A stretch of DNA of 64,000 nucleotides, taken from Mesorhizobium sp. WSM2240. GTDB taxonomy: Bacteria; Pseudomonadota; Alphaproteobacteria; Rhizobiales; Rhizobiaceae. The stretch's first letter is position 1, and each line of letters opens with the position of its first letter. Below are positions 54,051 through 62,416 of the stretch, one piece after another. The notes beneath the pieces were generated by a model. That model did no database searches. It was not told where the DNA came from and saw only the letters and a list, made by a program, of their open reading frames with translations. Location: assembly GCF_040438645.1 (NCBI RefSeq), contig NZ_CP159256.1, positions 620,001 through 684,000 on the forward strand, read 5' to 3'. Position numbers and translations under genes: made by a program.

Positions 54051-55321
54051 ACATACGGCTGGCGCCGTCTGCGCCCGCGGCGGAAGAACTGCCGTTGGCC
54101 GTTATCGAAGGGCGGACGTATCGCCGGCCGCGCCAGGCGGTTATTTTGGCCGGGGGACGCGGCACGCGCATGCGGCCCGTCACTCTTGACCGCCCTAAAC
54201 CGATGGTACCCGTGCTCGGCCGACCCTTTCTGGAATACCAGATCGAGCAGCTGCGGCAGGAGGGCTTTGAAAAGGTTCTGCTGCTTCTCGGCTATCTGCC
54301 CGATGTGGTTATGAACCACTTCGGCGAAGGAAGCAGGTTCGGCATCAAGATCGAGTATGCAGTTACCGGACCCGACGATCTTACCAGCAGCCGGGTTTCA
54401 AATGCGCGCCATCTCATTGAGCCGTGCTTCCTGCTGCTCTATTGCGATAATTACTGGCCGATGCGGATGCACCGCCTTTGGCAGCGGTTCCGCGCGGCCG
54501 GCAAGCCGGGAATGATAACTGTCTACGCCAACAAGGATCGCTACTCTCGCGGCAACGTGATCCTCGATGCCAATGACAATGTCGCCGTTTTCGACCGGCT
54601 ACGCACTACACCTGGGCTTGAGGGGGTCGAAATCAGCTACGCCATCTTGACCGATCTTGCGCTTGAACTCCTGCCGGACAGCGAGACTCTGTTTGAGGAG
54701 GCTATATATACACCGCTAACCATGCAACGCCGGCTGGCAGCCTATGTCAGCGAGCACCGCTACTACAGCGTGGGCTCGATACAACGTCTTCCCGCGACCG
54801 AACGCTTCATGAAACGCGAGAAGACGATCCTGGTGGATCGGGACGGGGTTCTGAACCGCAAGCCGCCGCGGGCGCAATATGTGTGTTCGTGGGACCAATG
54901 GGAATGGCTCGAAGGTGCAAAGGAAGCCTTGGCCATGCTGAACAAGGCCGGCTACCGCGTGATCGTGATCTCGAATCAAGCGGGAATCGCGCGCGGTGCA
55001 GTGACCGCGGCGGACCTCGAATCCATTCATCAGCGTATGTGCGCCGAAGCGGGCGCCGCCGGCGGCAAGATCACAGCCATCTATCATTGCCCGCATGGAT
55101 GGGACGACGGATGCGCCTGCCGAAAACCCAAACCGGGGATGCTGTATGAGGCGCAGCGGGACTTCGATCTCGATCTGACACGCACACTCTTCATTGGTGA
55201 TGATGAACGTGATCACCAGGCGGCCGACGCAGCCGACTGCCTCTACGCGTACGTGAGCGATCAGTGCTCGCTTCTCGACCTTACCCGTCAACTCCTAAAA
55301 CAAGGGCATCGGCAGACATGA
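54047..55321 (+). CDS. HddC-GmhB fusion: heptose-1-phosphate nucleotidyltransferase plus heptose-bisphosphate phosphatase
   Basis: Residues ~28-255 are a sugar-phosphate nucleotidyltransferase (VILAGGRGTRMRPVTLDRPK, PMVPVLGRPFLEYQIEQL). From ~260 a HAD phosphatase of the GmhB type follows (ILVDRDGVLNRK nucleophile loop, VIVISNQAGIARG, the zinc-binding-like CPHGWDDGCACRKPKPGM, and FIGDDERDHQAA). Together they cover the 7-phosphatase and the GDP- (or ADP-) transfer steps. Usually these are separate proteins, so the fusion is notable. ATGA overlaps on both sides (54047-54050, 55318-55321). Confidence 0.9.
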   Translation: MNIRLAPSAPAAEELPLAVIEGRTYRRPRQAVILAGGRGTRMRPVTLDRPKPMVPVLGRPFLEYQIEQLRQEGFEKVLLLLGYLPDVVMNHFGEGSRFGIKIEYAVTGPDDLTSSRVSNARHLIEPCFLLLYCDNYWPMRMHRLWQRFRAAGKPGMITVYANKDRYSRGNVILDANDNVAVFDRLRTTPGLEGVEISYAILTDLALELLPDSETLFEEAIYTPLTMQRRLAAYVSEHRYYSVGSIQRLPATERFMKREKTILVDRDGVLNRKPPRAQYVCSWDQWEWLEGAKEALAMLNKAGYRVIVISNQAGIARGAVTAADLESIHQRMCAEAGAAGGKITAIYHCPHGWDDGCACRKPKPGMLYEAQRDFDLDLTRTLFIGDDERDHQAADAADCLYAYVSDQCSLLDLTRQLLKQGHRQT

Positions 55322-56373
55322 CTGAATCAGCACGCATTCTCGTCACCGGGCACAATGGTTACCTCGGTTCCGTGATGGTACCTGTGCTGCGATGCGCGGG
55401 CTACGACGTTGTCGGGCTGGATACGGGATACTTCAGGGCGTGCACCCTTGGAACGCACACCACCAGTGTGCCCGAGATTTCCAACGACCTACGCGCGTTA
55501 GAACCGTCGGACCTCGCAGGCTTCGAAGCCGTAATTCATCTGGCCGCCTTGTCTAACGACCCAATTGGCAATCTGAACCCGAATTGGACGAGAGAGATCA
55601 ATGCTGAAGGCACGCTTCGCCTGGCGGAGATGGCCAAGGCGGCCGGCGTGCGGCGGTTTCTGTTCTCCTCATCCTGCATCATGTACGGGATGTCGGAAGC
55701 AGCAGTCGTCGACGAAACCGCTCCACTCGCCCCACAGACTGAGTACGCCAGGTCGAAGGTTGTCGCCGAAGAAGCGCTTCGCGCACTGGCCGACGACCGA
55801 TTTTCGCCGGTCTACTGCCGCAACGGGACCGTCTACGGGTTTTCGCCGCGCATGCGCTTCGACACCGTTTTGAACACCTTCATGGGGAGCGCCTTCACCA
55901 CTGGGCGCGTTGAAGTTCACAGCGACGGCACACCCTGGCGCCCCGTGGTCCACGTCCAGGACGTTGCTCGATATTTCAGGTTGATGCTGGAGGCGCCGCT
56001 CGTGGACGTGCACAATGAGGCATTCAACATGGGTGTTGACAGCCTCAACCTTCGAGTTCGCGAGATAGCAGAGATCGCTGCGGAGACAGTGCCCGGCGCG
56101 CAACTTTTGATGATGCCGCAGCCCGGCGCTGACCAGCGGACGTACCGGGCCGATTTCAGCAAGTTCTCCCGAACTTTTCCCAATTTTGAGTTCCAGTGGA
56201 CGGCACAAAAGGGAGCGCAAGAACTCTACGATACCTTCTGCTCGATAGCGTTGACGCACGAGAACTTCACAGACAAGCGCTTCACGCGTCTGCGGTGGCT
56301 CAATCATCTCCTCGAGACGGGCGCACTCGACAACGGCCTGCGTTGGCAAATCGAACAGCGACACGTGGCTTGA
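55318..56373 (+). CDS. NAD-dependent sugar epimerase/dehydratase (extended SDR)
   Basis: 351 residues: nucleotide-binding ILVTGHNGYLGSVMVPVLR, HLAALSNDP, catalytic region SSSCIMYG with YARSKVVAEEAL (YxxxK), and DGTPWRPVVHVQDVAR. It likely modifies the nucleotide-activated heptose or another sugar of the repeat unit. Coupled by ATGA to the fusion gene. Confidence 0.9.
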   Translation: MTESARILVTGHNGYLGSVMVPVLRCAGYDVVGLDTGYFRACTLGTHTTSVPEISNDLRALEPSDLAGFEAVIHLAALSNDPIGNLNPNWTREINAEGTLRLAEMAKAAGVRRFLFSSSCIMYGMSEAAVVDETAPLAPQTEYARSKVVAEEALRALADDRFSPVYCRNGTVYGFSPRMRFDTVLNTFMGSAFTTGRVEVHSDGTPWRPVVHVQDVARYFRLMLEAPLVDVHNEAFNMGVDSLNLRVREIAEIAAETVPGAQLLMMPQPGADQRTYRADFSKFSRTFPNFEFQWTAQKGAQELYDTFCSIALTHENFTDKRFTRLRWLNHLLETGALDNGLRWQIEQRHVA

Positions 56374-56399
56374 TCCGTAAGCATGGCAGGGTAAACAAC

Positions 56400-57484
56400 A
56401 TGGAACAGCTCCTCGACGCTCCAACAAGGCCCGACCGTGATACGGAACTGGCCAGTCCGGCCATCATGGGTCGAAAGGAACGGCGTTTGCCGTCACTCGT
56501 CATGACCCGTACCCCCTCCGTGTCAGTTTTGCAGGAGGCGGCACCGACCTTCCGGATTTCTTCAACCTCGACTGTGGTGCGGTGTTCAGCGCCGCTGTGG
56601 ACAAGTATATCTACGTGACGGTGAAGCGCCACAGCGAGATCTTCAACGAACCCATCCGCCTGAATTACTCCCAAACGGAGCAGGTAACCACGATAGACGA
56701 AATCCAGAACAATATCGCACGTGAGTGCCTGCGTTTCATGGAGATCGAACCGCCGATTTACATTTCTACTGTAGGCGATATGCCGGCTTCCACAGGTATG
56801 GGCGGCTCGAGCTCGTTCACCGTCGGGCTACTCAATGCCTTGCACGCTTTTCGAGGGGAGCGTGTCACACCTGGTCAGCTGGCCGACGAGGCCTGTTACA
56901 TCGAGATGGACATCCTGAAGGAACCCATCGGCAAGCAGGACCAGTATGCCGCCGCGTTTGGTGGCCTTAACCTGTTCCGCTTCCAGCCGGGAGGTGCCGT
57001 GACGGTCGAGCCGCAGCGCGTGCGCAACGGAGCCGTCGAGCATCTGTTCGACAAGCTGATGATGTTTTGGACATCGCATCAGCGGCCCGCGAGTTCCGTG
57101 CTGGTCGAGCAGAAGGCGAAAACGTCAAGCAATCTCGATACGCTGCGGCGCATGCGCGACGACGCCTTCCTGCTTCAGGAGGTCTTTTCGGAAGCCGTCA
57201 TCGATATTGAACGTTTCGGCGCCATTCTCCACAGCGGGTGGGAACTGAAACGGCGGTTGGCGTCCCGTGTAAGTAATGAGGAAATCAACCGCCATTACGA
57301 CCTTGCCATGCAGGCGGGGGCGGAGGGCGGCAAGCTATGCGGCGCCGGCGGCGGTGGATTTTTGATGTTCGCAGTCAAGCCGGAACGACGGGAGAGAGTG
57401 AAGCGTGCACTTTCGCATCTAGCCTATGTGCCTATCGGCTACGAAGTGCACGGTTCGCACTTGCTGCACTCCGTCCAAGTCTAG
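56400..57484 (+). pseudogene. hddA: GHMP-family heptose-7-phosphate kinase, frameshifted near the start
   Basis: The body (VFSAAVDKYIYVTVKRH, motif 2 DMPASTGMGGSSSFTVG, motif 3 KLCGAGGGGFLMFA) matches HddA, which phosphorylates heptose-7-phosphate at C1. The first motif, LRVSFAGGGTDLPDFFNL, is intact in the same frame but has no start codon: the frame is closed by TGA at 56438 and contains no ATG/GTG/TTG before the motif. The natural start (ATG 56400, 56466 or 56502, ending MTRTP) is in the frame one base away. Loss of one C from the run at 56512-56516 explains it. A GTG at 56582 would drop the GGGTD motif. Confidence 0.85.
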
Positions 57485-57500
57485 CGTGGGTGCACCTGCG

Positions 57501-58034
57501 ATGCTCTTCACGACGACCGATATTCCCGGCGCGGCGCTGGTGGACCTGCAAAAATTCGAGGATGACCGGGGCTTCTTCGCACGGGGTTGGTGCGCGCGCG
57601 AATTCGCCGAGCAGGGATTTCCACACCAGATTGTGCAGATGAATATCTCCTACAACCTTCGTAAACACACGCTGCGAGGCTTCCACTACCAGCTTGCTCC
57701 ATTTGGCGAGGACAAGCTCCTCCGGTGCATCCGAGGAAGCATCTTCGATGTTCTGATCGATCTGCGGCCCGAATCGCCCGCCTACAAGCGGTATCTCACT
57801 GTGGAACTTTCAGCGGCAAACGGGCGGATGCTGGTGATACCAAAGGGCTGCGCTAACGCGTTTCTCACGATGGAAGATGAAACCGAGGCCACCTACCTCG
57901 TGTCCCAGTTCTACACACCGGCAGCCGAACGCGGCGTGCGCTGGGATGATCCGACCTTCGCAGTCAAGTGGCCGGTGCCTGCGCCGGCGGTGATCTCTGA
58001 AAAAGACCGGAGTTGGCCGGACTTCCTTGAATAA
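57501..58034 (+). CDS. RmlC-like dTDP-sugar 3,5-epimerase
   Basis: 177 residues, cupin barrel: EDDRGFFARGWCAREFAEQG, LRGFHYQLAPFGEDKLLRCI with the catalytic His in RGFHYQ, VLIDLRPESPAYKRYLTVEL and IPKGCANAFLTMEDETEATY. Epimerises a 4-keto sugar nucleotide. Begins 17 nt after hddA. Tyr near the end (YLVSQFYTPAAERGVRWDDP) is the usual acid residue region. Confidence 0.9.
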   Translation: MLFTTTDIPGAALVDLQKFEDDRGFFARGWCAREFAEQGFPHQIVQMNISYNLRKHTLRGFHYQLAPFGEDKLLRCIRGSIFDVLIDLRPESPAYKRYLTVELSAANGRMLVIPKGCANAFLTMEDETEATYLVSQFYTPAAERGVRWDDPTFAVKWPVPAPAVISEKDRSWPDFLE

Positions 58035-58081
58035 TCAGCCAAAACCTCACCGATGGCATCGACTGAACCTAGGGGCACTAA

Positions 58082-59419
58082 ATGTTCATTGTAGACAAGG
58101 AGTTGGAAAGGCTTCAGGCAGAGGGCCGTCCGATCCGCGTGGGAATTGTCGGAGCCGGTTTCATGGCCCGAGGCATAGCATTGCAAATGCTTCGATACGT
58201 TCCCGGCATGGAACTCGTGGCCATCTCCAACAGGCACGTGGAACGCGCAAGGGACGCTTACGAAGCGGCGGGCCGGGAAGACGTTACCGAAGCCTCCAGT
58301 GTCGCCGCGCTGGAGGATATTGTCGGCCGCGGCGGCTGCGCGGTCACAGCCGATCCGATGCATATCTGCGAAGCCGGATGTATAGACGTCGTCGTAGAGG
58401 CCACTGGCGCGATCGAGTTTGCCGCCCACGTCGTGATGCGCGCAGTCGGGCACGGTAAACACGTGGTCATGATGAATGCCGAACTTGATGGCACCATCGG
58501 GCCCATCCTGAAGGTCTACAGCGATCGGGCCGGCGTCGTCATCACCAACGTGGAGGGCGACCAGCCGGGCGTGATCATGAACCTGTACCGTTGGGTCAAG
58601 GGCCTCGGTATACGCCCAGTTCTATGCGGAAACATTAAGGGCCTGCACGATCCCTATCGCAACCCGACGACCCAGGAAGGGTTTGCCAAGCGTTGGGGCA
58701 TGAAGGCGCCTATGGTCACCTCCTTCGCGGACGGCTCCAAGATTTCATTCGAAAACGCGATCGTCGCCAATGCGACAGGCATGCGCGTTGCCAAACGGGG
58801 TATGCATGGTCCGACGGTAGAGGCGGGCACGCCGATCCAGGGGGCTGTCGACTGGTTCCCCCTCGACGACATGATGAACGGGCTTGGGATCGTCGACTAC
58901 GTCGTCGGCGCGATGCCCAATCCCGGGATTTTTGTGCTGGGCACGACAGGAGACGGCGTCGAGCGGCACTACCTGGAACTGTACAAACTAGGAAAAGGGC
59001 CGCTTTATTGCTTCTACTGGCCCTATCATCTCTGCCACTTCGAGGTGCCGAATACGGTCGCGCGGGCGGCCCTGTTCAAGGATGCCGCCATTGCTCCCCT
59101 CGGCGAGCCCAGGGTAGAAGTCGTGGCGGCCGCCAAAACGGACCTCAAATCAGGCGCCGTCATCGACGGGATCGGTCATTACATGACTTACGGGCTCGCC
59201 GAAAACACCGACACGACCCGACTCGAGCGCCTGCTGCCGTTGGGCTTGGCCGAGGGCTGTCGGTTGAAGCGCGACGTCGCCAAAGATGCAGTGCTCACCT
59301 ATGACGACGTCGAACTCCCGCGCGGCCGGCTTTGTGACCAATTGCGCTATGAGCAAGATATCCATTTCTTCGGCTCGGCCGTGGCCGAATCGCCGGGCGC
59401 CGAAAAGGCGGTGGCCTGA
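58082..59419 (+). CDS. NAD(P)-dependent oxidoreductase with SAF-like C-terminal domain
   Basis: 445 residues. Rossmann fold VGIVGAGFMARGIALQM, then homoserine-dehydrogenase-like NIKGLHDPYRNPTTQEGFAK and GDQPGVIMNLYRWVKGLGI. The C-terminal ~90 residues (LGEPRVEVVAAAKTDLKSGA, RDVAKDAVLTYDDVELPRG) look like a SAF/beta-clip domain. Homologues of this DRL-like type occur in capsule loci and in the biosynthesis of branched or phosphonate-type sugars; the exact reaction is unknown. Same direction as the heptose genes, 47 nt downstream of the epimerase. Confidence 0.85.
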   Translation: MFIVDKELERLQAEGRPIRVGIVGAGFMARGIALQMLRYVPGMELVAISNRHVERARDAYEAAGREDVTEASSVAALEDIVGRGGCAVTADPMHICEAGCIDVVVEATGAIEFAAHVVMRAVGHGKHVVMMNAELDGTIGPILKVYSDRAGVVITNVEGDQPGVIMNLYRWVKGLGIRPVLCGNIKGLHDPYRNPTTQEGFAKRWGMKAPMVTSFADGSKISFENAIVANATGMRVAKRGMHGPTVEAGTPIQGAVDWFPLDDMMNGLGIVDYVVGAMPNPGIFVLGTTGDGVERHYLELYKLGKGPLYCFYWPYHLCHFEVPNTVARAALFKDAAIAPLGEPRVEVVAAAKTDLKSGAVIDGIGHYMTYGLAENTDTTRLERLLPLGLAEGCRLKRDVAKDAVLTYDDVELPRGRLCDQLRYEQDIHFFGSAVAESPGAEKAVA

Positions 59420-59478
59420 CAACATAGGGTATCGGGACCAGCAAGCGCTCTGACCAGAGGCACAAAGGACGATCCGCC

Positions 59479-60492
59479 GTGAGTTCGATCGACGTTGTCA
59501 TACCGAACTACAATTATGGGCGATACTTGCGGGAATGCGTGCGGAGCGTGCAGGCGCAGACCGTCGAGAACATGCGCCTTCTCATCATCGACAATGCATC
59601 GAGCGACGACAGCGTCGAAATCGCACGATCGCTTGCGGCAGAGGACCCTCGTATCGAGATCGTCGCGCGCAAAGTGAACAAGGGGCTTCACGCATCCTTC
59701 AATGAAGGGATCGACTGGGCTTCCGCGGACTACCTGATCATCCTGCATGCCGACGATATGTCCGCGCCCGGCGCACTGAAACGGGCGACGGAGTGCCTTG
59801 ACCGCGATCCGAACGTTGCGATGACCTGTGGAGAGACCGTGAAATGCGGTGAGGAAATCCGGACTGCCGCTGTTGCGGCGAAATGGCGGATCGAAACGGG
59901 GGAAAGTTTCATCGCACAAAGATGTAGAACCGCACACAACACGGTAGCGTGCTGCAGCGTCGTCGTCCGAACCAGTGCTCAAAAAGCAGCCGGCCATTAT
60001 GACGACCGACTATCGTTCGCCCCTGATCTGGAAATGTGGCTGCGGCTGGCTCGCCTGGGGGATGTCGCGTACACGAGCGCGGTCCAAGGCTTTGTGCGCG
60101 TGCACCCGAATAATGCTTCGGCTCACACACGCGAGCGGCTCGCGCCCGAGCTCGAAGCTGTGGAGCTGTCCTTCGAGACGTTCTTCGAGAAGGAAATCGC
60201 CCAAGGCAGGGATGTCTCGCATCTCCGCGCGCAGGTGCAAAGAGCACTCGCCGAGCGCGCTTACTGGGCCGCGCTGGCCCATCTCATGCGCAGCAGCTAC
60301 AGGGGCGGTTGGGAACTGGCGCGCATGGCCGTGACCCGACGCGCAAGCATGCTTCTCATCCCTCCGCTCGGCTATGTCTTGCGTCGAGGTGACGGCATTC
60401 GGCGCATCGGCCAAGTCGTCCTGGAAGCGAGGGAACGCCGGTTCGGCGCCCTCTGGCACCGGGCGACCTCCTCCAGCAATGAGGCTTCATGA
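59479..60492 (+). CDS. GT2-family glycosyltransferase
   Basis: 337 residues from a GTG start preceded by AAAGGA. GT-A fold: DVVIPNYNYGRYLRECVRSV, LIIDNASSDDSVEIARSL, NKGLHASFNEGIDWA and LHADDMSAPGALKRA (the DD of the DXD-like metal site). The C-terminal region is basic and helical. Transfers a sugar onto the growing repeat unit. Confidence 0.92.
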   Translation: MSSIDVVIPNYNYGRYLRECVRSVQAQTVENMRLLIIDNASSDDSVEIARSLAAEDPRIEIVARKVNKGLHASFNEGIDWASADYLIILHADDMSAPGALKRATECLDRDPNVAMTCGETVKCGEEIRTAAVAAKWRIETGESFIAQRCRTAHNTVACCSVVVRTSAQKAAGHYDDRLSFAPDLEMWLRLARLGDVAYTSAVQGFVRVHPNNASAHTRERLAPELEAVELSFETFFEKEIAQGRDVSHLRAQVQRALAERAYWAALAHLMRSSYRGGWELARMAVTRRASMLLIPPLGYVLRRGDGIRRIGQVVLEARERRFGALWHRATSSSNEAS

Positions 60493-60501
60493 GGCGCCCT
60501 T

Positions 60502-61950
60502 ATGCCGGTCATTAGACCCGAATCCGTAGAAGACCATTACGACCTCGTCATTGGCGGGACCGGCTTCGGCTCAATGTTTTTTCTGCATGGCTTTCGCCGG
60601 CGATTTCCGCGGGCGCGTGTGCTCTTGATTGAATGGGGCGGTTTTCATGATCGCGACTGGCAGATCGAGAACCAGCGCAACAGCGGCACCGATGCGGGCC
60701 AGACGTTTGTGCAGGACCCGAAGGAAAAGCCTTGGTTCTTCACATTGGGCTTCGGCGGCGGAACGAACTGCTGGTGGGCCAACACGCCGCGCCTGTCGCC
60801 CAATGACTTTCGTCTTAAGACGAAGTATGGCGTCGGCGAGGATTGGCCAATCAGCTATGATGACCTCGAGCCCTACTACGTTGCTGCGGAGCAGACAATG
60901 CTGGTGGCCGGGCCGAATGACCTGGGCACTCGCTATCCTCGCTCAGCCCCCTATCCTCAGCCGGCGCACAATCTATCGAGCGTCGACAAGATCATGAAGT
61001 CGGCGATGCCCGACCATCACTTTGCCGTACCGACGGCTCGCCTGAGGACGGCGGTCGGAGACCGCGGCCCCTGCTGTGACAGCGTCCAGTGCAACCTCTG
61101 CCCCGTCGATGCCAAGTTTACCGCGCTCAATAAATTCGGTGAGCACGTGGACTCGCCGAACGTCCACGTCCTGCCGAACGCCCGCGTCCTCGCCGTCGAC
61201 CTCGAGGGCGGTGTTGCGAAGGGCCTGCGTTACTCGGTCGACGGGCGCGAGGCGGTGGCGAAGGGAGACCTCGTAGCAATCGGGTGCAACGCGATCCATA
61301 CGCCATTCATCCTGATGCGAAGCGGCATGGTCCATCCCGCACTCGGGAAATACTTGCACGAGAAGCATGTGCTGCAGTTCGAAATCCTGCTCGACGGTGT
61401 CGATCATTTTGACGGAGGCATTCCCACCTCGGGACTCAACACGCTCATGGTGGACGGCGAGCATCGGCGGCAAGGCGGAGCGGCTCTCGTTTTCTTCATC
61501 AATCACTATTACCGTGACGGCTTACGGACCGAATGGGGCAGATGGCGGCAGACGCTTCCGATCGAAATATTCGTCGAGGACCTGCCGCTCGACACGAATC
61601 AGGTCACGAACAACGGCGGGGAGCTGCCCGTCGTGAGCCATCCCGCCCGCTCTTCCTATTGCCAGAACGGGGTGGATCACGTGACTGCGAACTTGTCGAA
61701 GCTCCTGGCGCCGCTGCCCGTGGAGCGCATCATTCGCCGCCCGGATCTGCCGACCGGCTTTCATATCCAAGGGACCTGTCGGATGGGCGACGATCCGGCT
61801 GCCTCGATCGTGGATGGCAGCCTCGTTCATCACGATGTGCGCAACCTGCTGGTCCTTGGAACGAGTGTATGGCCCAGTTGCGGGACGGCGAACCCCAGCC
61901 TGACAGCGGCCGCACTGTCGCTGCGCGCCGCAGAGCTCATCGGAGGCTGA
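60502..61950 (+). CDS. GMC-family FAD oxidoreductase
   Basis: 482 residues. FAD-binding YDLVIGGTGFGSMFFLHGF with VLLIEWGG, then FGGGTNCWWANTPRLSPNDF, CNLCPVDAKFTALNKFGEH (a cysteine-rich patch as in glucose/gluconate dehydrogenases), and the C-terminal GFHIQGTCRMGDDPAASIVD with the catalytic His pair region and CGTANPSLTAAALSLRAAEL. It oxidises a sugar or alcohol. It has no signal peptide. A Tat-signal small protein follows after one base, suggesting a two-subunit exported enzyme. Confidence 0.92.
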   Translation: MPVIRPESVEDHYDLVIGGTGFGSMFFLHGFRRRFPRARVLLIEWGGFHDRDWQIENQRNSGTDAGQTFVQDPKEKPWFFTLGFGGGTNCWWANTPRLSPNDFRLKTKYGVGEDWPISYDDLEPYYVAAEQTMLVAGPNDLGTRYPRSAPYPQPAHNLSSVDKIMKSAMPDHHFAVPTARLRTAVGDRGPCCDSVQCNLCPVDAKFTALNKFGEHVDSPNVHVLPNARVLAVDLEGGVAKGLRYSVDGREAVAKGDLVAIGCNAIHTPFILMRSGMVHPALGKYLHEKHVLQFEILLDGVDHFDGGIPTSGLNTLMVDGEHRRQGGAALVFFINHYYRDGLRTEWGRWRQTLPIEIFVEDLPLDTNQVTNNGGELPVVSHPARSSYCQNGVDHVTANLSKLLAPLPVERIIRRPDLPTGFHIQGTCRMGDDPAASIVDGSLVHHDVRNLLVLGTSVWPSCGTANPSLTAAALSLRAAELIGG

Positions 61951-61951
61951 C

Positions 61952-62389
61952 ATGAAGTTCAACCTATCGCGGCGCGAAGTGTTGATCGGAGGTGGAGCCG
62001 TCGCCGTTATGGGAGCGACTGGTGCAGGCTGGCTCGCTTTGGCTGATCACAAGCAGGCCCTGCTCGCTTACTTTAAGCGCGCGCTCCCCGGTGTGGCGAT
62101 CGACGAAGAGACGGCGCTGGTGTGCATCGATGAATTCCTTGGCCGGTGGTCGTGGAAGGAAAGGCGTGCCGTCTCGGTTGCGTGGCGAACGTTCGGCGTC
62201 GAGACCATGGGGGACATGAGTGAACGGTTTGAGCTCGCCGCCCGCAGGGCCCTCACGATGTATCTGACGGACTCGAATTTCTTCCATGCCTCAGATCCCC
62301 ACGCCGTAAAAATCGTTTATTCGAGCCGGCCGCCAGGCACGGCGTGCGCCAATCCATTCGCAAATCTTGAGCCGCCGGCCGAAGCGTGA
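61952..62389 (+). CDS. Tat-signal small subunit of a GMC dehydrogenase
   Basis: 145 residues with an N-terminal twin-arginine signal (NLSRREVLIGGGAVAVMGAT). The rest is helical, the size of the small (gamma-like) subunits of gluconate and sorbitol dehydrogenases; ends with CANPF. In those enzymes the small subunit's Tat signal carries the folded FAD subunit to the periplasm. Starts 1 nt after the GMC stop, so coupled. Assignment rests on context, size and signal. Confidence 0.75.
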   Translation: MKFNLSRREVLIGGGAVAVMGATGAGWLALADHKQALLAYFKRALPGVAIDEETALVCIDEFLGRWSWKERRAVSVAWRTFGVETMGDMSERFELAARRALTMYLTDSNFFHASDPHAVKIVYSSRPPGTACANPFANLEPPAEA

Positions 62390-62400
62390 TCTCTCGCCCT

Positions 62401-62416
62401 GACGGCTCACGCCGTC
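62401..62416. terminator. Small hairpin GACGGC-TCAC-GCCGTC between convergent genes
   Basis: Overlaps the stop codon of the flippase gene and follows the GMC small subunit by 11 nt. No U-tract; could be a weak bidirectional terminator. Confidence 0.35.
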
